From Pseudomonadota bacterium (lineage in GTDB: Bacteria > Pseudomonadota > Gammaproteobacteria > Burkholderiales > Burkholderiaceae_F), in contig JAEZVV010000100.1 of assembly GCA_023443095.1 (NCBI GenBank), positions 6,351 through 70,350 of the forward strand: a DNA stretch of 64,000 bases, read 5' to 3'. Numbering within the stretch: the stretch's first letter is position 1; the number at the start of each line of letters is the position of its first letter. The notes beneath the pieces were generated by a model, which made no database searches, had not been told where the DNA came from, and saw only the letters and a list, made by a program, of their open reading frames with translations. Shown piece by piece: positions 43,580-54,161 of the stretch. The translations under genes and the position numbers were made by a program.

Positions 43580-44386
43580 TCAAGCCTCGTCGCTCTTGCC
43601 GCCCAGCGCGAGCAGCTGGGCGGCGACCGCCACCGCGATCAACTCGGGCGCCTTGCCGGGAATTCCCTCGATCCCGATCGGGCAGGTGATGCGGGCGATC
43701 GCCGCCGGCGCCAGGCCTTGCTGCTGCAGGCGGGAGACAAAGCGGGCGCGTTTGCTGGCCGAGCCGATCAGGCCGAAGAACTCGAAATCGCCGCGCTCGA
43801 GGATCGCCCGCGCCAGCCTCAGGTCGAGCTCGTGGCTGTGGGTCAGCACCAGGTAACGCGCTCCCGCGGGCGCTGCCGCGACTTCGGCCACCGCGTCGTC
43901 GGTGGCCAGCAGCCGCCAATGGGCCGGCCAGGGGCCGGGCGCAAAGCTGTCGGGGCGCTCGTCGATCCAGTCGAGGTCGACATCCAGCGGGACCAGCGCC
44001 CGCGCGATCGCCGCTCCCACATGGCCCGCGCCGTGCAACTGCAGATGCCAGAGCGGAGGCGGCTCGAGCCAGTGCGACAAGGCCTGGGCCAGCGGCTCGT
44101 AAGCCAGCTGCACCGCGCCGCCGCAGCACTGCCCCAGGCGGGGCCCCAGGGCGATGTCTTCGCGCTCGGGCAGGCTGGCCCCCGCCAGCCGGGCTCGCGC
44201 CGCTTCGATCGCCATCCATTCCAACCGTCCGCCGCCGATGCTGCCCGCGATTTCATCAGCCGCCACCAGCATCCGGGCGCCTGGCTCGCGCGGCGCCGAA
44301 CCGCGCACCTGGGCGACTTCCACCACCCAGGCCGGACGAGCGAGTCCGGCCCATTCCCGGGCGCGGCGATGAAGCGCCCGACTCAT
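43580..44386 (-). CDS. xdhC: xanthine dehydrogenase accessory protein XdhC
   Basis: Binds and inserts sulphurated molybdenum cofactor into XdhB. The 268 residues have N-terminal VAQVRGSAPREPGARMLV and GSIGGGRLEW, a Rossmann stretch HLQLHGAGHVGAAIARAL, and C-terminal GLIGSASKRARF with CPIGIEGIPGKAPELIAVAVAAQLL. Start overlaps the xdhB stop by four bases. Confidence 0.94.
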   Translation of the reverse strand: MSRALHRRAREWAGLARPAWVVEVAQVRGSAPREPGARMLVAADEIAGSIGGGRLEWMAIEAARARLAGASLPEREDIALGPRLGQCCGGAVQLAYEPLAQALSHWLEPPPLWHLQLHGAGHVGAAIARALVPLDVDLDWIDERPDSFAPGPWPAHWRLLATDDAVAEVAAAPAGARYLVLTHSHELDLRLARAILERGDFEFFGLIGSASKRARFVSRLQQQGLAPAAIARITCPIGIEGIPGKAPELIAVAVAAQLLALGGKSDEA

Positions 44387-46676
44387 GGCGTGAGGATCGC
44401 CTTCAGCAAGGCTTCGGGCGTGGCCGGAGCGTTCAGTTCCACCTCCCCTCCCCGCGCCGCGGCGGCCGCGGCGCGCAAAGCCAGGAAAGCGCTGAAGGCA
44501 AGCAGCAGGGGCGGCTCGCCCACGGCCTTGGAGCGGTAGATGGTGTCGGCACCATTGGGCCGACCGTAGAGCGACACCTTGAAATCGGCGGGAGCGTCGT
44601 TGGCGGTGGGAATCTTGTAAGTGCTGGGCGCATGGGTGAGCAGGCGGCCGCTCCCGTCCCACACCAGTTCTTCGCAAGTGAGCCAGCCCAGGCCCTGGAT
44701 AAAAGCGCCTTCGATCTGGCCAAGGTCGATCGCCGGGTTGATCGATGCCCCCACGTCATGCAGCAGTTCGGCCGCCACCAGTTTCGATTCGCCGGTGAGC
44801 GTATCCAGCACCACCTCGCTCACCGCCGCGCCCCAGGCGTAATACTGGAATGGCCGGCCCTGCATTCGCTCGGCGTCCCAGGACAGACCCGGGGTGGCGT
44901 AAAAGCCGTCGCTCCAGAGCTGGATCCGGGCCAGGTAGGCGGCTTCGACCACGGCGGCGAAATCGAGCCGCTGTTCGCCCACCCTCACCTGCCCCGCGGC
45001 GAACTCGATCGACCCGGGTTCCACGCCGTGGCGATCCGCCAGGAACCGCTCGAGCCGCTGGCGGATCCGGCGCGCTGCGTCCTGCGCCGCCTTGCCGTTC
45101 AGGTCCGAACCGGTGGACGCGGCCGTGGCCGAAGTATTGGCGACCTTGGCCGTGGTGGTCGCGCTCACCCGGACCTGTTCCATGGGCAGGCCGAGCTCCT
45201 GCGCCACGACCTGCGCCACCTTGGTGTGCAGGCCCTGCCCCATTTCCGTTCCGCCGTGGTTCACCCCGACCGAACCGTCGGTATAGACGTGGACCAGGGC
45301 CCCCGCCTGGTTGAGGTGTTCGACGTTGAAAGCGATGCCGAACTTGACCGGGGTGAGCGAGATGCCGCGCTTGATCATCGGACTCCGGGCGTTGAAGGCC
45401 TCGATCGCGGCGCGGCGTTCGGCGTAACGGCTGCGAGCGGCGAGCTCGGCCACCAGCTCGGGGCCGATCGCGTCTTCCACCGCCTGGCCGTAGGGCGCGG
45501 TCTGCTGCGGCTCGCGGTAGAAGTTGACCTGCCGCACCGCGAGCGGGTCGCGCCCCAGGGCAAAGGCGATGCGCTCGAGGATCACTTCGGTGGCGAGCGC
45601 CCCTTGCGGCGCGCCGAAGCCGCGGAAAGCCGTGTTGCTCTGGGTGTTGGTGCGCGCGCAATAACCGTTGAGTTGAACCGCGGGCAGGTAATACGCGTTG
45701 TCCACATGGCAGATCGCCCGCGCCATCACCGCGCCGGAAAGGTCGGCCGAAAAACCGGCGTTGGCGATCAGGTCGAGCTGCAGCCCCAGCACCCGGCCTT
45801 CGTCGTCGAAGCCGACGCGCCAGTCGTAGTCGAACGCGTGGCGGCGGCCGGTGATGAAGAAATCGTCGTCGCGGTCGGGGCGCAGCTTGACCGCCCGCTG
45901 CAGCTTGGCCGCGGCGATCGAGGCGGCGCAGGCGAAAACCGCCGATTGCGATTCCTTGCCGCCGAATCCGCCACCCATGCGCCGGCATTCGACTTCGACC
46001 CGGTGCGCGGCAGTTCCCAGGGCGCGCGCCACAGCGTGCTGCATTTCGCTCGGATGCTGGGTCGAGGCCAGCAGCCGGATTCCGCCGTCTTCCTGCGGCA
46101 GGGCCAGGCTGATCTGCCCCTCCAGGTAGAACTGTTCCTGCCCGCCCACGGCAAACCGCCCTTGCAGCGAGTGCGGCGCGCTTGCGATGGCCGCTTCCGC
46201 ATCGCCGCGCACCAGAGACATGGGCGGCAGCACGTAGTCGCCGCGGCCATGGGCTTGCCGTGCATCGAGCACGGCCGGCAGGGCCTGGAAGCGGATCAAT
46301 TGCGGCGCCAGGGCCGCGGCGCGGCGCGCCAGCTCGCGGGTGTCGGCCAGCACCAGGTAGACCGGCTGGCCAAGGTAAAGCAGCCGGTCCTGCGCGAGGA
46401 TGGGGTCGTCGCGGATCACGGCGCCGCAATCGTTGAGCCCGGGAATGTCGGCGGCGGTGAACACCGCCACCACGCCGGCCTGCGCACGCAGGCGGTCGAG
46501 GTCGATGCCGAGCAGTTCGCCGTGAGCGACGGGCGACAGGCCGAAAGCCGCGTGCAGGGTACCGGCGGGTTCGGGCAGGTCGTCGACATATGCCGCACGG
46601 CCGTTCACGTGCAGGGCCGCGCTTTCGTGGGCGCGGGCGCGGCCGGCTTCCTTCCAGGGAGAATCGGCGCGCGGCT

Positions 46677-46680
<4 letters not shown>
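44383..46680 (-). CDS. xdhB: xanthine dehydrogenase, molybdopterin subunit XdhB
   Basis: Catalytic molybdenum subunit oxidising hypoxanthine and xanthine to urate, 765 residues. Landmarks: ECRRMGGGFGGKESQ (cofactor-binding glycines), FRGFGAPQG with the substrate-guiding arginine, HGGTEMGQGLHTKV and, near the end, SKAVGEPPLLLAFSAF with the catalytic glutamate. The start at 46680 overlaps the xdhA stop. The frame is open upstream, but the extra part overlaps xdhA and is not coding. Confidence 0.96.
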
Positions 46681-48188
<1,508 letters not shown>

Positions 48189-48232
48189 GAACCGCATTAT
48201 CGCGGCTTGCCGGCCGCCGCCCCGCGCAGGCC

Positions 48233-48667
48233 TCAATACCGCTTGATCGACTGGCCTTCGACCTTGACCACGGTGCCCGGGGCAAAACCCGGGTCCTGCG
48301 CCGTCTCGAAGCGGCGCTGCTTGCCGTCTTTCAGCGTCACGGTGGTGATCCACACCGTGGTCGAGTTCACGTGTTTCTGCACTTCGTTGCCGGCCACCGC
48401 ACCGCCCACCGCGCCACCGACGGTGGCAAGGGTCTTGCCGCGGCCGCCGCCCACCTGGTTGCCGAGCAGACCGCCCACCACCGCCCCGCCCACCATGCCG
48501 ACGGCGCCGCCTTCGCCCTTGCGTTTTTCGGACTGCACCTTGTCGACGATGGCGCATTGCGCGCACAGGCTGGAGAGGCTGGGACGCGCCACCGACTTGT
48601 CGGCCGCGGCAACCGTTCCCGCCGCCAGGGACAACAACAGGGCAACACTCAGACACTGGACTTTCAT
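48233..48667 (-). CDS. glycine-zipper 2TM domain envelope protein
   Basis: A 144-residue exported protein (signal peptide ending at AADKS). The middle has GGAVGMVGGAVVGGLLGNQVGGGRGKTLATVGGAVGGAVAGNEV, a glycine-zipper hairpin as in 17-kDa surface antigens/SlyB. The C-terminal part is a small beta domain (WITTVTLKDGKQRRF ... PGTVVKVEGQSIKRY). Likely outer-membrane or periplasmic. Its role is unknown. Confidence 0.82.
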   Translation of the reverse strand: MKVQCLSVALLLSLAAGTVAAADKSVARPSLSSLCAQCAIVDKVQSEKRKGEGGAVGMVGGAVVGGLLGNQVGGGRGKTLATVGGAVGGAVAGNEVQKHVNSTTVWITTVTLKDGKQRRFETAQDPGFAPGTVVKVEGQSIKRY

Positions 48668-48887
48668 GGACCTTTCCTCCGCCGGACCGCCGGCGACCGT
48701 ACGATGCTTGTTGGCTGGCTCGCAAGCCTTCAACCCTGCGCGGCAGGACTGCAGCCCGAACCGCAGCGGCCTGCCGGCCATCTTTTAGTTTTGTCCTTCC
48801 CGGGGCGGCGGACAAGCACCCGTTCGCTCTAATCCCAACGCCCGATCGGCGGCCGGGCGGCATCTCGGTCAAAGGAAGGGCCGCGCC

Positions 48888-49592
48888 TCAGCCCGTGCAG
48901 CCCGTGTCCGGGCGCAGCAGGCCAAGCGATTGCAGCCGGTTCAGGCTCCAACCCTCACCCAGCAGCAGCATGCGGGTATCGAGGTCGTCCGCACCGGCGG
49001 GGGCGACGTCGCCGCCGAGGTCGTACATGCGTTTGGCGCGCAGGCGGATCCAGCGCAAGGGGTGGCGACGCGCCAGGGAACGCCAGAGCGCATGGGCGCC
49101 TTCGGACTGGCGGGCTCCGCTGACCAGGCACAAACCGCGCCCCAGCGCCCAGGCGTAGACCGCGCTGGCGATGCCCAGGCCCTGGTAGGCCTCGGCGTAT
49201 TTGGAATGCGGCGAACGCACGTGGCGGTCGGTGCGCCGGTCGACTTCGATCAGGCGGTTGAAAACCGTATAGCCGGCGAGGCAGGATCGCGCCGTGTCTT
49301 CGACGTAGATGTAGTGCTCGCCGTCGGCTTCGCGGTGGCGCAGGACCAGGCCGGAAGGCAGGGTGAGGACCGCGGCGCAGGCGTTCATCGAATCGCCCGG
49401 CCGGTGCAGGCGCTCGTAAAGACCCTTCAGTTCGGTTTCGATGCTCTCGCCCGAAGGCTGGACATCGATCCGCAGTTCCGAGCACCACCAGGCCTGCAGG
49501 ACCCGTTCGAACAGCCCGACCTTCAGGACCTGAAACAACGGCCAGCTCGCGCCCGCGCCTGGCAGGGGCGGGACCAAAGTGATTGCCTGCAT
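48888..49592 (-). CDS. GNAT-like hypothetical protein
   Basis: A 234-residue protein. The middle stretch SKYAEAYQGLGIASAVYAWALGRGLCLVSGARQSEGAHALWRSLARRHPL resembles GNAT acyltransferases: the QGLGIA acetyl-CoA loop and late SEGAHALW helix. The N-terminal 90 residues are unassigned. No signal peptide. Lies between a glycine-zipper gene and a 770-base stretch without genes. Confidence 0.6.
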   Translation of the reverse strand: MQAITLVPPLPGAGASWPLFQVLKVGLFERVLQAWWCSELRIDVQPSGESIETELKGLYERLHRPGDSMNACAAVLTLPSGLVLRHREADGEHYIYVEDTARSCLAGYTVFNRLIEVDRRTDRHVRSPHSKYAEAYQGLGIASAVYAWALGRGLCLVSGARQSEGAHALWRSLARRHPLRWIRLRAKRMYDLGGDVAPAGADDLDTRMLLLGEGWSLNRLQSLGLLRPDTGCTG

Positions 49593-50365
49593 GACGCCCC
49601 CTCTCAGCCCAGCGACGGGCGGGATTCGGGCGCGGGACTCAGGCCGGCTATTCCCTGTTTGTCTTCGTGTATCCGGCCTGCGCCCCGCGGCGCGGGCCCA
49701 AGCTTGGTCCGATCGAGAACCATGGCATCACCCTCGTGCTTCGTCTCACCGCGCAGATGGCGCGGTGGTGGGGAAGCAGCCCTGCGGAGCCATGGAAATG
49801 GCCAAGCCCGTCCCGCGGATGGGGGACCGGCCTTGGAAGGTTCGAGTCGGGGACAGGATCAACCCCGCAGCAGCTGCACTGGGAACGAGACGCGTCTAAG
49901 CCGTCTCGAGTGCCGTGCGGGGGAGGTGGGACTTAACCCGGTGTTGGACCCCGCACGGCTTGGATAAGCACGGCGGGAGAACCCTTGAGCTTGAAATAAA
50001 GCGGAACGGCTAGATCGCGCAGCGGCGACCCCAAAAACGCGCGCAAGCAGGCCTCGTCGTGCAGCAAGGCACAACCGGAAGCAAGGCGATGGCGGGCAAG
50101 TGGGTTCATGGCGTTCACAGCGCGAGTCGGCGGAATTGTAGGCCAGTTGCAGCAAGGGACCGTGAACGCGGCCACGCCCGGGCGTGAAACGGCATGCCGT
50201 CCGCCACGCCTTTTTATTAGGTGCCATCCCTTAGCAAGGCGGGCCAAGCTCAGCGGCGCGGGTCGTTCAAACAGGCCGGCCGCAGGCTCGTCCGGATGGC
50301 TTGTCGCAAGTCGGCGCGGCCAGAATTCGGCATCATTCCTGCCTTACCGAAGCTCCCGATCCGCC
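49593..50365. other. 773-base stretch without a convincing gene
   Basis: No frame here has clear coding character in family terms. A 58-residue reverse frame (49933-50109) has some plausibility but no recognised homology. Strong hairpins occur at 49886-49959 (separate entry). The right end must hold the promoter of the RelA-like gene. GC content drops slightly after 50,000. Confidence 0.5.
49886..49959. repeat. two consecutive hairpins in the intergenic stretch
   Basis: CGAGACG (49886) pairs with CGTCTCG (49902) around a 9-base loop. Directly after, GCCGTGCGGGG (49912) pairs with CCCCGCACGGC (49949), 11 bp perfect, around a 26-base loop. No T run. Could be a structured RNA, an intron remnant or an attenuator; I recognise no Rfam-type motif. 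Confidence 0.6.
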
Positions 50366-51430
50366 ATGGCCTCCCTCGACTTTGAACTGGAAAAAGCCGC
50401 GTTCCGCTCGTATTACGACCAGAACTTCCCGCTTTTCGAAGACGCCCGCGCCTCTTTCATTGCGCTGCTGACGGCGCTGGTCACCCACTCGGACGGGATC
50501 GAGGTGTCCAAGGTCGAAGGCCGGATCAAGGAGCGGGAGGACTGCATCGGCAAGTTCGCACGCAAGTACCTGCCGGCGCTGGAAGAAAGCAAGACTCCTT
50601 ACGAGATCCGCGACTACATCACCGACCTGATCGGGATCCGGGTCGTCTGCCTGTATGCCGACGAGATCGAAAAGGTGGCGACCGTGGTGCGCTCGCACTT
50701 CGACGTGATCGAAGAAACCAACAAGGTGGCGGCCGTCGAAGGCACGGAGGACTCCTTTGGCTACAAGGGCCTGCACATGGACCTCAAGCTCAAGGACACC
50801 CGCAGCGCGCTGCCGGAATACGCCGCTTACGCGCAGCTCCGGGTCGAGCTGCAGATCCGCACCATCATCCAGGACTCGTGGAGCGTGCTCGACCACAAAA
50901 TCAAATACAAGAAGTCGATCCCGAACCAGCTCAAGCGCCGCATCAACGTGCTCTCCGCCCTGTTCGAGCTGGCCGACCGCGAGTTCCTGCAGATCCGCGA
51001 CTCGACCGAAGCCGAGCTGCGCAGCGCGCCCGACGAAACCACCGCACCACCGACCCAGCCCGGCCCGCAGCCGCAGGAGGCGGGCGGATCGAGCAGCAGC
51101 GAGCTCAACGCCTTCACCTTCCTCAAGATCGCCAACCACTTCTTCCGCGACTTCGACTTCGAAGCGCGCAAGGTCGACGGCTTCGTGCAGGAGATCAACG
51201 CCTGGGCCCCCGGCATCACCCGCGCCCGCTTCAACTTCCTGCTGCGACCGACCGTGGCGGTGGTGAAGAAATACATGCAGCACCTGGAAGACCAGGGCTC
51301 GAACATCAAGTTCAACCCCTATACGGTGATCCGCCACTGCCTCTACCTGGGCGACAAGGCCACCTTCGGCCGTGCCCTGAGCCGGGGGGCGCGCGAGGCG
51401 TTCGAGGCCTGGCTCAAGGACAACGCGTAA
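50366..51430 (+). CDS. stand-alone RelA/SpoT-type nucleotide synthetase with extra C-terminal domain
   Basis: A 354-residue protein whose first 210 residues form a RelA/SpoT synthetase domain: D87 in DLIGIRVV, GYKGLH at 132-137 and ELQIRT at 161-166, all matching catalytic motifs for pyrophosphate transfer from ATP. There is no HD hydrolase, TGS or ACT. A Pro/Ser/Gln-rich linker (220-245) leads to a helical region (250-354) that I do not recognise (HFFRDFDFEARKVDGF). Possibilities: a small alarmone synthetase or a toxSAS. The nearby IetAS pair on the other strand makes a defence link thinkable. A strong terminator follows. Confidence 0.85.
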   Translation: MASLDFELEKAAFRSYYDQNFPLFEDARASFIALLTALVTHSDGIEVSKVEGRIKEREDCIGKFARKYLPALEESKTPYEIRDYITDLIGIRVVCLYADEIEKVATVVRSHFDVIEETNKVAAVEGTEDSFGYKGLHMDLKLKDTRSALPEYAAYAQLRVELQIRTIIQDSWSVLDHKIKYKKSIPNQLKRRINVLSALFELADREFLQIRDSTEAELRSAPDETTAPPTQPGPQPQEAGGSSSSELNAFTFLKIANHFFRDFDFEARKVDGFVQEINAWAPGITRARFNFLLRPTVAVVKKYMQHLEDQGSNIKFNPYTVIRHCLYLGDKATFGRALSRGAREAFEAWLKDNA

Positions 51431-51454
51431 AGCCAGATCACGACCCGCCATGGA

Positions 51455-51480
51455 AAACGCCCGCAACTGCGGGCGTTTGC
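51455..51480 (+). terminator. terminator after the RelA-like gene
   Basis: AAACGCCCGC, loop AACT, GCGGGCGTTT: a perfect 10-bp stem, followed by GCTTAT. It also marks the left edge of the lower-GC IetAS segment. Confidence 0.85.
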
Positions 51481-51626
51481 TTATCGTTCACGAGCGCTCG
51501 TCAAGCAACGCTGCCTGGCCAGAGCTCCAGTACCGAGACCACCCGCCAAAAAGATCCTGCCACCCCGAGCGCACAGATAGAGGTACGGCGTCCGCAAGCA
51601 TGCGCGCCCTAACTGCTGAAGCAGCT

Positions 51627-54161
51627 CTAGCCGTTGACAACGACAGGCACTGTCGCCTGTGCCGCCACTTGCTGAGCAACAGGCGTGTAGAGATCCACGT
51701 CGGTCCCCGGCGTGCGGATTGACACGATCAGGCTATAACGGGCTGGCAGGTCAAAACGTTCTTGCGCCGGACGCGTGCGCCACCAACCCTTGGCCGGGTA
51801 AACAGCCATGAACCCACGATTCGCCAACTCAGCGGCGGTGCCCCGCCAGACGTCCTTGTGCAGTGCCCCTCGGTGACGCTGCCTCTCACCCAAAAGCCAG
51901 TTCGAGTCTCGGGGATCAACCGGATCGCCATCGTCGTCGCGCTCCGCCGCCGCATTAATTCGAGCGACGAAGTCCTCCGTAGTGGCATCGAGCGGCCGTT
52001 GCACGTCGAAGCGCAAGCGATGTGATGGGTAGTGGAACTTCGACGCGGCGCCTCTCGCCGATGGGTTGGGTTCCACGAAGTAGGACAGCGTGACACACAG
52101 CTCGACCTCGGTATCCGGCGGCAAAGCATGCAACTGCTCCTTGGGCCAGGGCAACGCATGCAGGTTCATGTCACGGCTGACAATTCCTTTGCCCTTAACC
52201 TTTCGGTAAGGGTGCAGAACATCCTCCACGACCAGCGTCAACGAGTTCCCTGCGCTCCAGAGTGCTTGCTCGAGGCTAGGTACACCCCAGCCGCAATGAC
52301 GGATCAGGTTCACGAAGTCGACCTTGCTTGGATTAGCTGGTAAATATTGCGATCGCATTGCCACCGTCCACTCTGCCGAGTGGACGATGAGCGCCCGGAT
52401 CGTCTCGGGACGAAGCCCCGGATATCCAGCCATGAGCTGCGCCGCTAAGCGCGCGGCAAGTGCCGACGCAGCGCTAGTCGCGTTAGTCGTCGTGAACAGG
52501 CGACCGTTCGACAGGTTATGTGTCGTCAGCAAGTGGAGGCTGTCGATGCCACATGAGCCGAACTCATCCCTGCCAGCATTGCCCCCCTCGAAGACCACGT
52601 CAGGCTTCAATGGCCACGCCGGTTGCCAGCCGCTAGACGTACGGGTGTACGGGCTAAGGCCACCGCTCGGCGCAATGGGCGTATAGCTTTGAGCATCGGC
52701 CTCCGTGAGGGCGACCTTTTCCGTATAGGCACCCACCGTCAGAGCATTCCACGCTTGTCCCGGGTCTCGAATGCCACGCGTGCTCAGGCTCGCCGGGTAC
52801 GCGTTCCAAGACTGCATGTCCTCGGTATTGCCAGCACACAACACGAAGAGTCGTGGGAACTGGCCGTTGCCGTCATAGTCACTCGCAAGACGATCGACCG
52901 TCGACGACCAAGCGGACGGCCGACCACGGTCACGATCATCAGCGGATGTCACCGCCGACGTAAACACGCGAGGCCGATCTGGCGCAGCAATCTCCGGCCG
53001 TGCCACCGCCTCACCAAACAGGTACCCATGATGTCGAGAATCACCCGCGTTTGCGCCCTGCTCTGGCGTGAGCTTGACCGACTCCAGCCGATGCCCCACG
53101 GCAAGCGGACCGTCAGAAGCGAGAGCCATCGACAAATCACCCAGTGCCACAAGTCCTGCAAGGCCTGTCCCATGATTGGCAGTGTCGTCGACTCCCCAGG
53201 CCGGATTGACCGTATGCAGATCTCCATCCGCAATGAACGGAGCGAGCAGGCAGTGGCCGTGATTAACGCCGGAGTCGAGGAGACACACCCGCACCGTCGA
53301 ATCGTCTTCTGGTGCGACGTTTATTCGAGCGAGAGTTTCCGCGGCCCATTCCTGTTGCTCGACCAGCGTCAGGCCGCCGAAGAACTCAGCCGTTTCTTTG
53401 GCACGACGAAGTTCAGCCACGCAGTTGAGGGTCATCACTGACGCCGAAAACTGTTGCTGCGAGGCGTACATCAAGACGACGGTGCGCTCCGGAAAATTGA
53501 CTTGGTGCTCACTGACTTGACACTCAGCGAGCGCAGCCAACTTGCGAAAGTCCGCTACCACCGCATTGCGATCGGCGCGCACCGGCAGCCAGACTTCCCA
53601 CCACATGGGTTCAGCTTCATCTTCAGGCAGCAAGTCCGGATCATCCGTCCAAAGTGCGCGAATCTCGGCGCGGCGGATAGTCGCGATCGTATTGAGAAGC
53701 ACATGGTGATCGCGAACGTGCCCTCTGGCGTCCTTGCGCTCCGCAAAATAATCGTCGATGTACTTCTCGAAGTGAGCCAGCTTCCCGTCGGGGACGAAGA
53801 CATTGGCGTAGGTCGTGTCGCCCTCAGTGCGAACGCTTAACACTTCGATTCTTTTCCGCGGGTCCCTACCAAGTTCAGAACCTAGGCTCTCGAAGGCCAG
53901 CGCCACGTTCGGTTGGCCAACGAACTCCACTTGCAGGCCGAGACCGCTTTCCAGCCCCTGTTCTTGTTGGACAGCGGCCGCCTGCTGCGCAAGGGGTTTC
54001 AGGGCGAGCAGTTGAGCCCTCAAGGCAGCGCCATGCTCGGCGCGATCGAGCGCTGGGAGCTCAGTAGAACGACGGCCATTAGAAGGCGCTGTGAACGCCT
54101 GTGCGGTTGACGTGTTCTTTAGAACGAGATGCGGGCGTCTAGCGAGAGGTTGATCCGGCAT
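51627..54161 (-). CDS. ietS: subtilase-type S8 peptidase, IetS-like anti-phage component
   Basis: An 844-residue cytosolic subtilisin-like protease. The catalytic triad is intact: D296 (VCLLDSGVNHGH), H330 (TANHGTGLAGLV) and S563 (TNATSAASALA); N445 in LCAGN is the oxyanion residue. There is a 280-residue N-terminal region and a 200-residue C-terminal one, and no signal peptide. A subtilase beside an AAA ATPase is the IetAS layout, first seen as a Ti-plasmid toxin-antitoxin and later as phage defence. The ATG at 54161 is used (MPDQPLARRP); one at 54200 is possible. It overlaps ietA by 23 bases. GC is lower than the neighbours. Confidence 0.88.
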   Translation of the reverse strand: MPDQPLARRPHLVLKNTSTAQAFTAPSNGRRSTELPALDRAEHGAALRAQLLALKPLAQQAAAVQQEQGLESGLGLQVEFVGQPNVALAFESLGSELGRDPRKRIEVLSVRTEGDTTYANVFVPDGKLAHFEKYIDDYFAERKDARGHVRDHHVLLNTIATIRRAEIRALWTDDPDLLPEDEAEPMWWEVWLPVRADRNAVVADFRKLAALAECQVSEHQVNFPERTVVLMYASQQQFSASVMTLNCVAELRRAKETAEFFGGLTLVEQQEWAAETLARINVAPEDDSTVRVCLLDSGVNHGHCLLAPFIADGDLHTVNPAWGVDDTANHGTGLAGLVALGDLSMALASDGPLAVGHRLESVKLTPEQGANAGDSRHHGYLFGEAVARPEIAAPDRPRVFTSAVTSADDRDRGRPSAWSSTVDRLASDYDGNGQFPRLFVLCAGNTEDMQSWNAYPASLSTRGIRDPGQAWNALTVGAYTEKVALTEADAQSYTPIAPSGGLSPYTRTSSGWQPAWPLKPDVVFEGGNAGRDEFGSCGIDSLHLLTTHNLSNGRLFTTTNATSAASALAARLAAQLMAGYPGLRPETIRALIVHSAEWTVAMRSQYLPANPSKVDFVNLIRHCGWGVPSLEQALWSAGNSLTLVVEDVLHPYRKVKGKGIVSRDMNLHALPWPKEQLHALPPDTEVELCVTLSYFVEPNPSARGAASKFHYPSHRLRFDVQRPLDATTEDFVARINAAAERDDDGDPVDPRDSNWLLGERQRHRGALHKDVWRGTAAELANRGFMAVYPAKGWWRTRPAQERFDLPARYSLIVSIRTPGTDVDLYTPVAQQVAAQATVPVVVNG

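Noticed and set aside
49839..49848. GGTTCGAGTC, a tRNA T-loop look-alike
   Set aside because: Flanking bases (GGAA and GGGG) do not pair and no acceptor stem, D-arm or anticodon arm can be drawn nearby.
49886..49959. Group II intron domain V
   Set aside because: The stem resembles GCCGTGCG...CGCACGGC but the loop is too long, the AGC catalytic triad and bulge are absent, and no reverse transcriptase gene is nearby.
49933..50109. 58-residue reverse open frame before the RelA-like gene
   Set aside because: No ribosome site, no recognised homology, and its 3' end lies inside the hairpin; not enough for a gene call.
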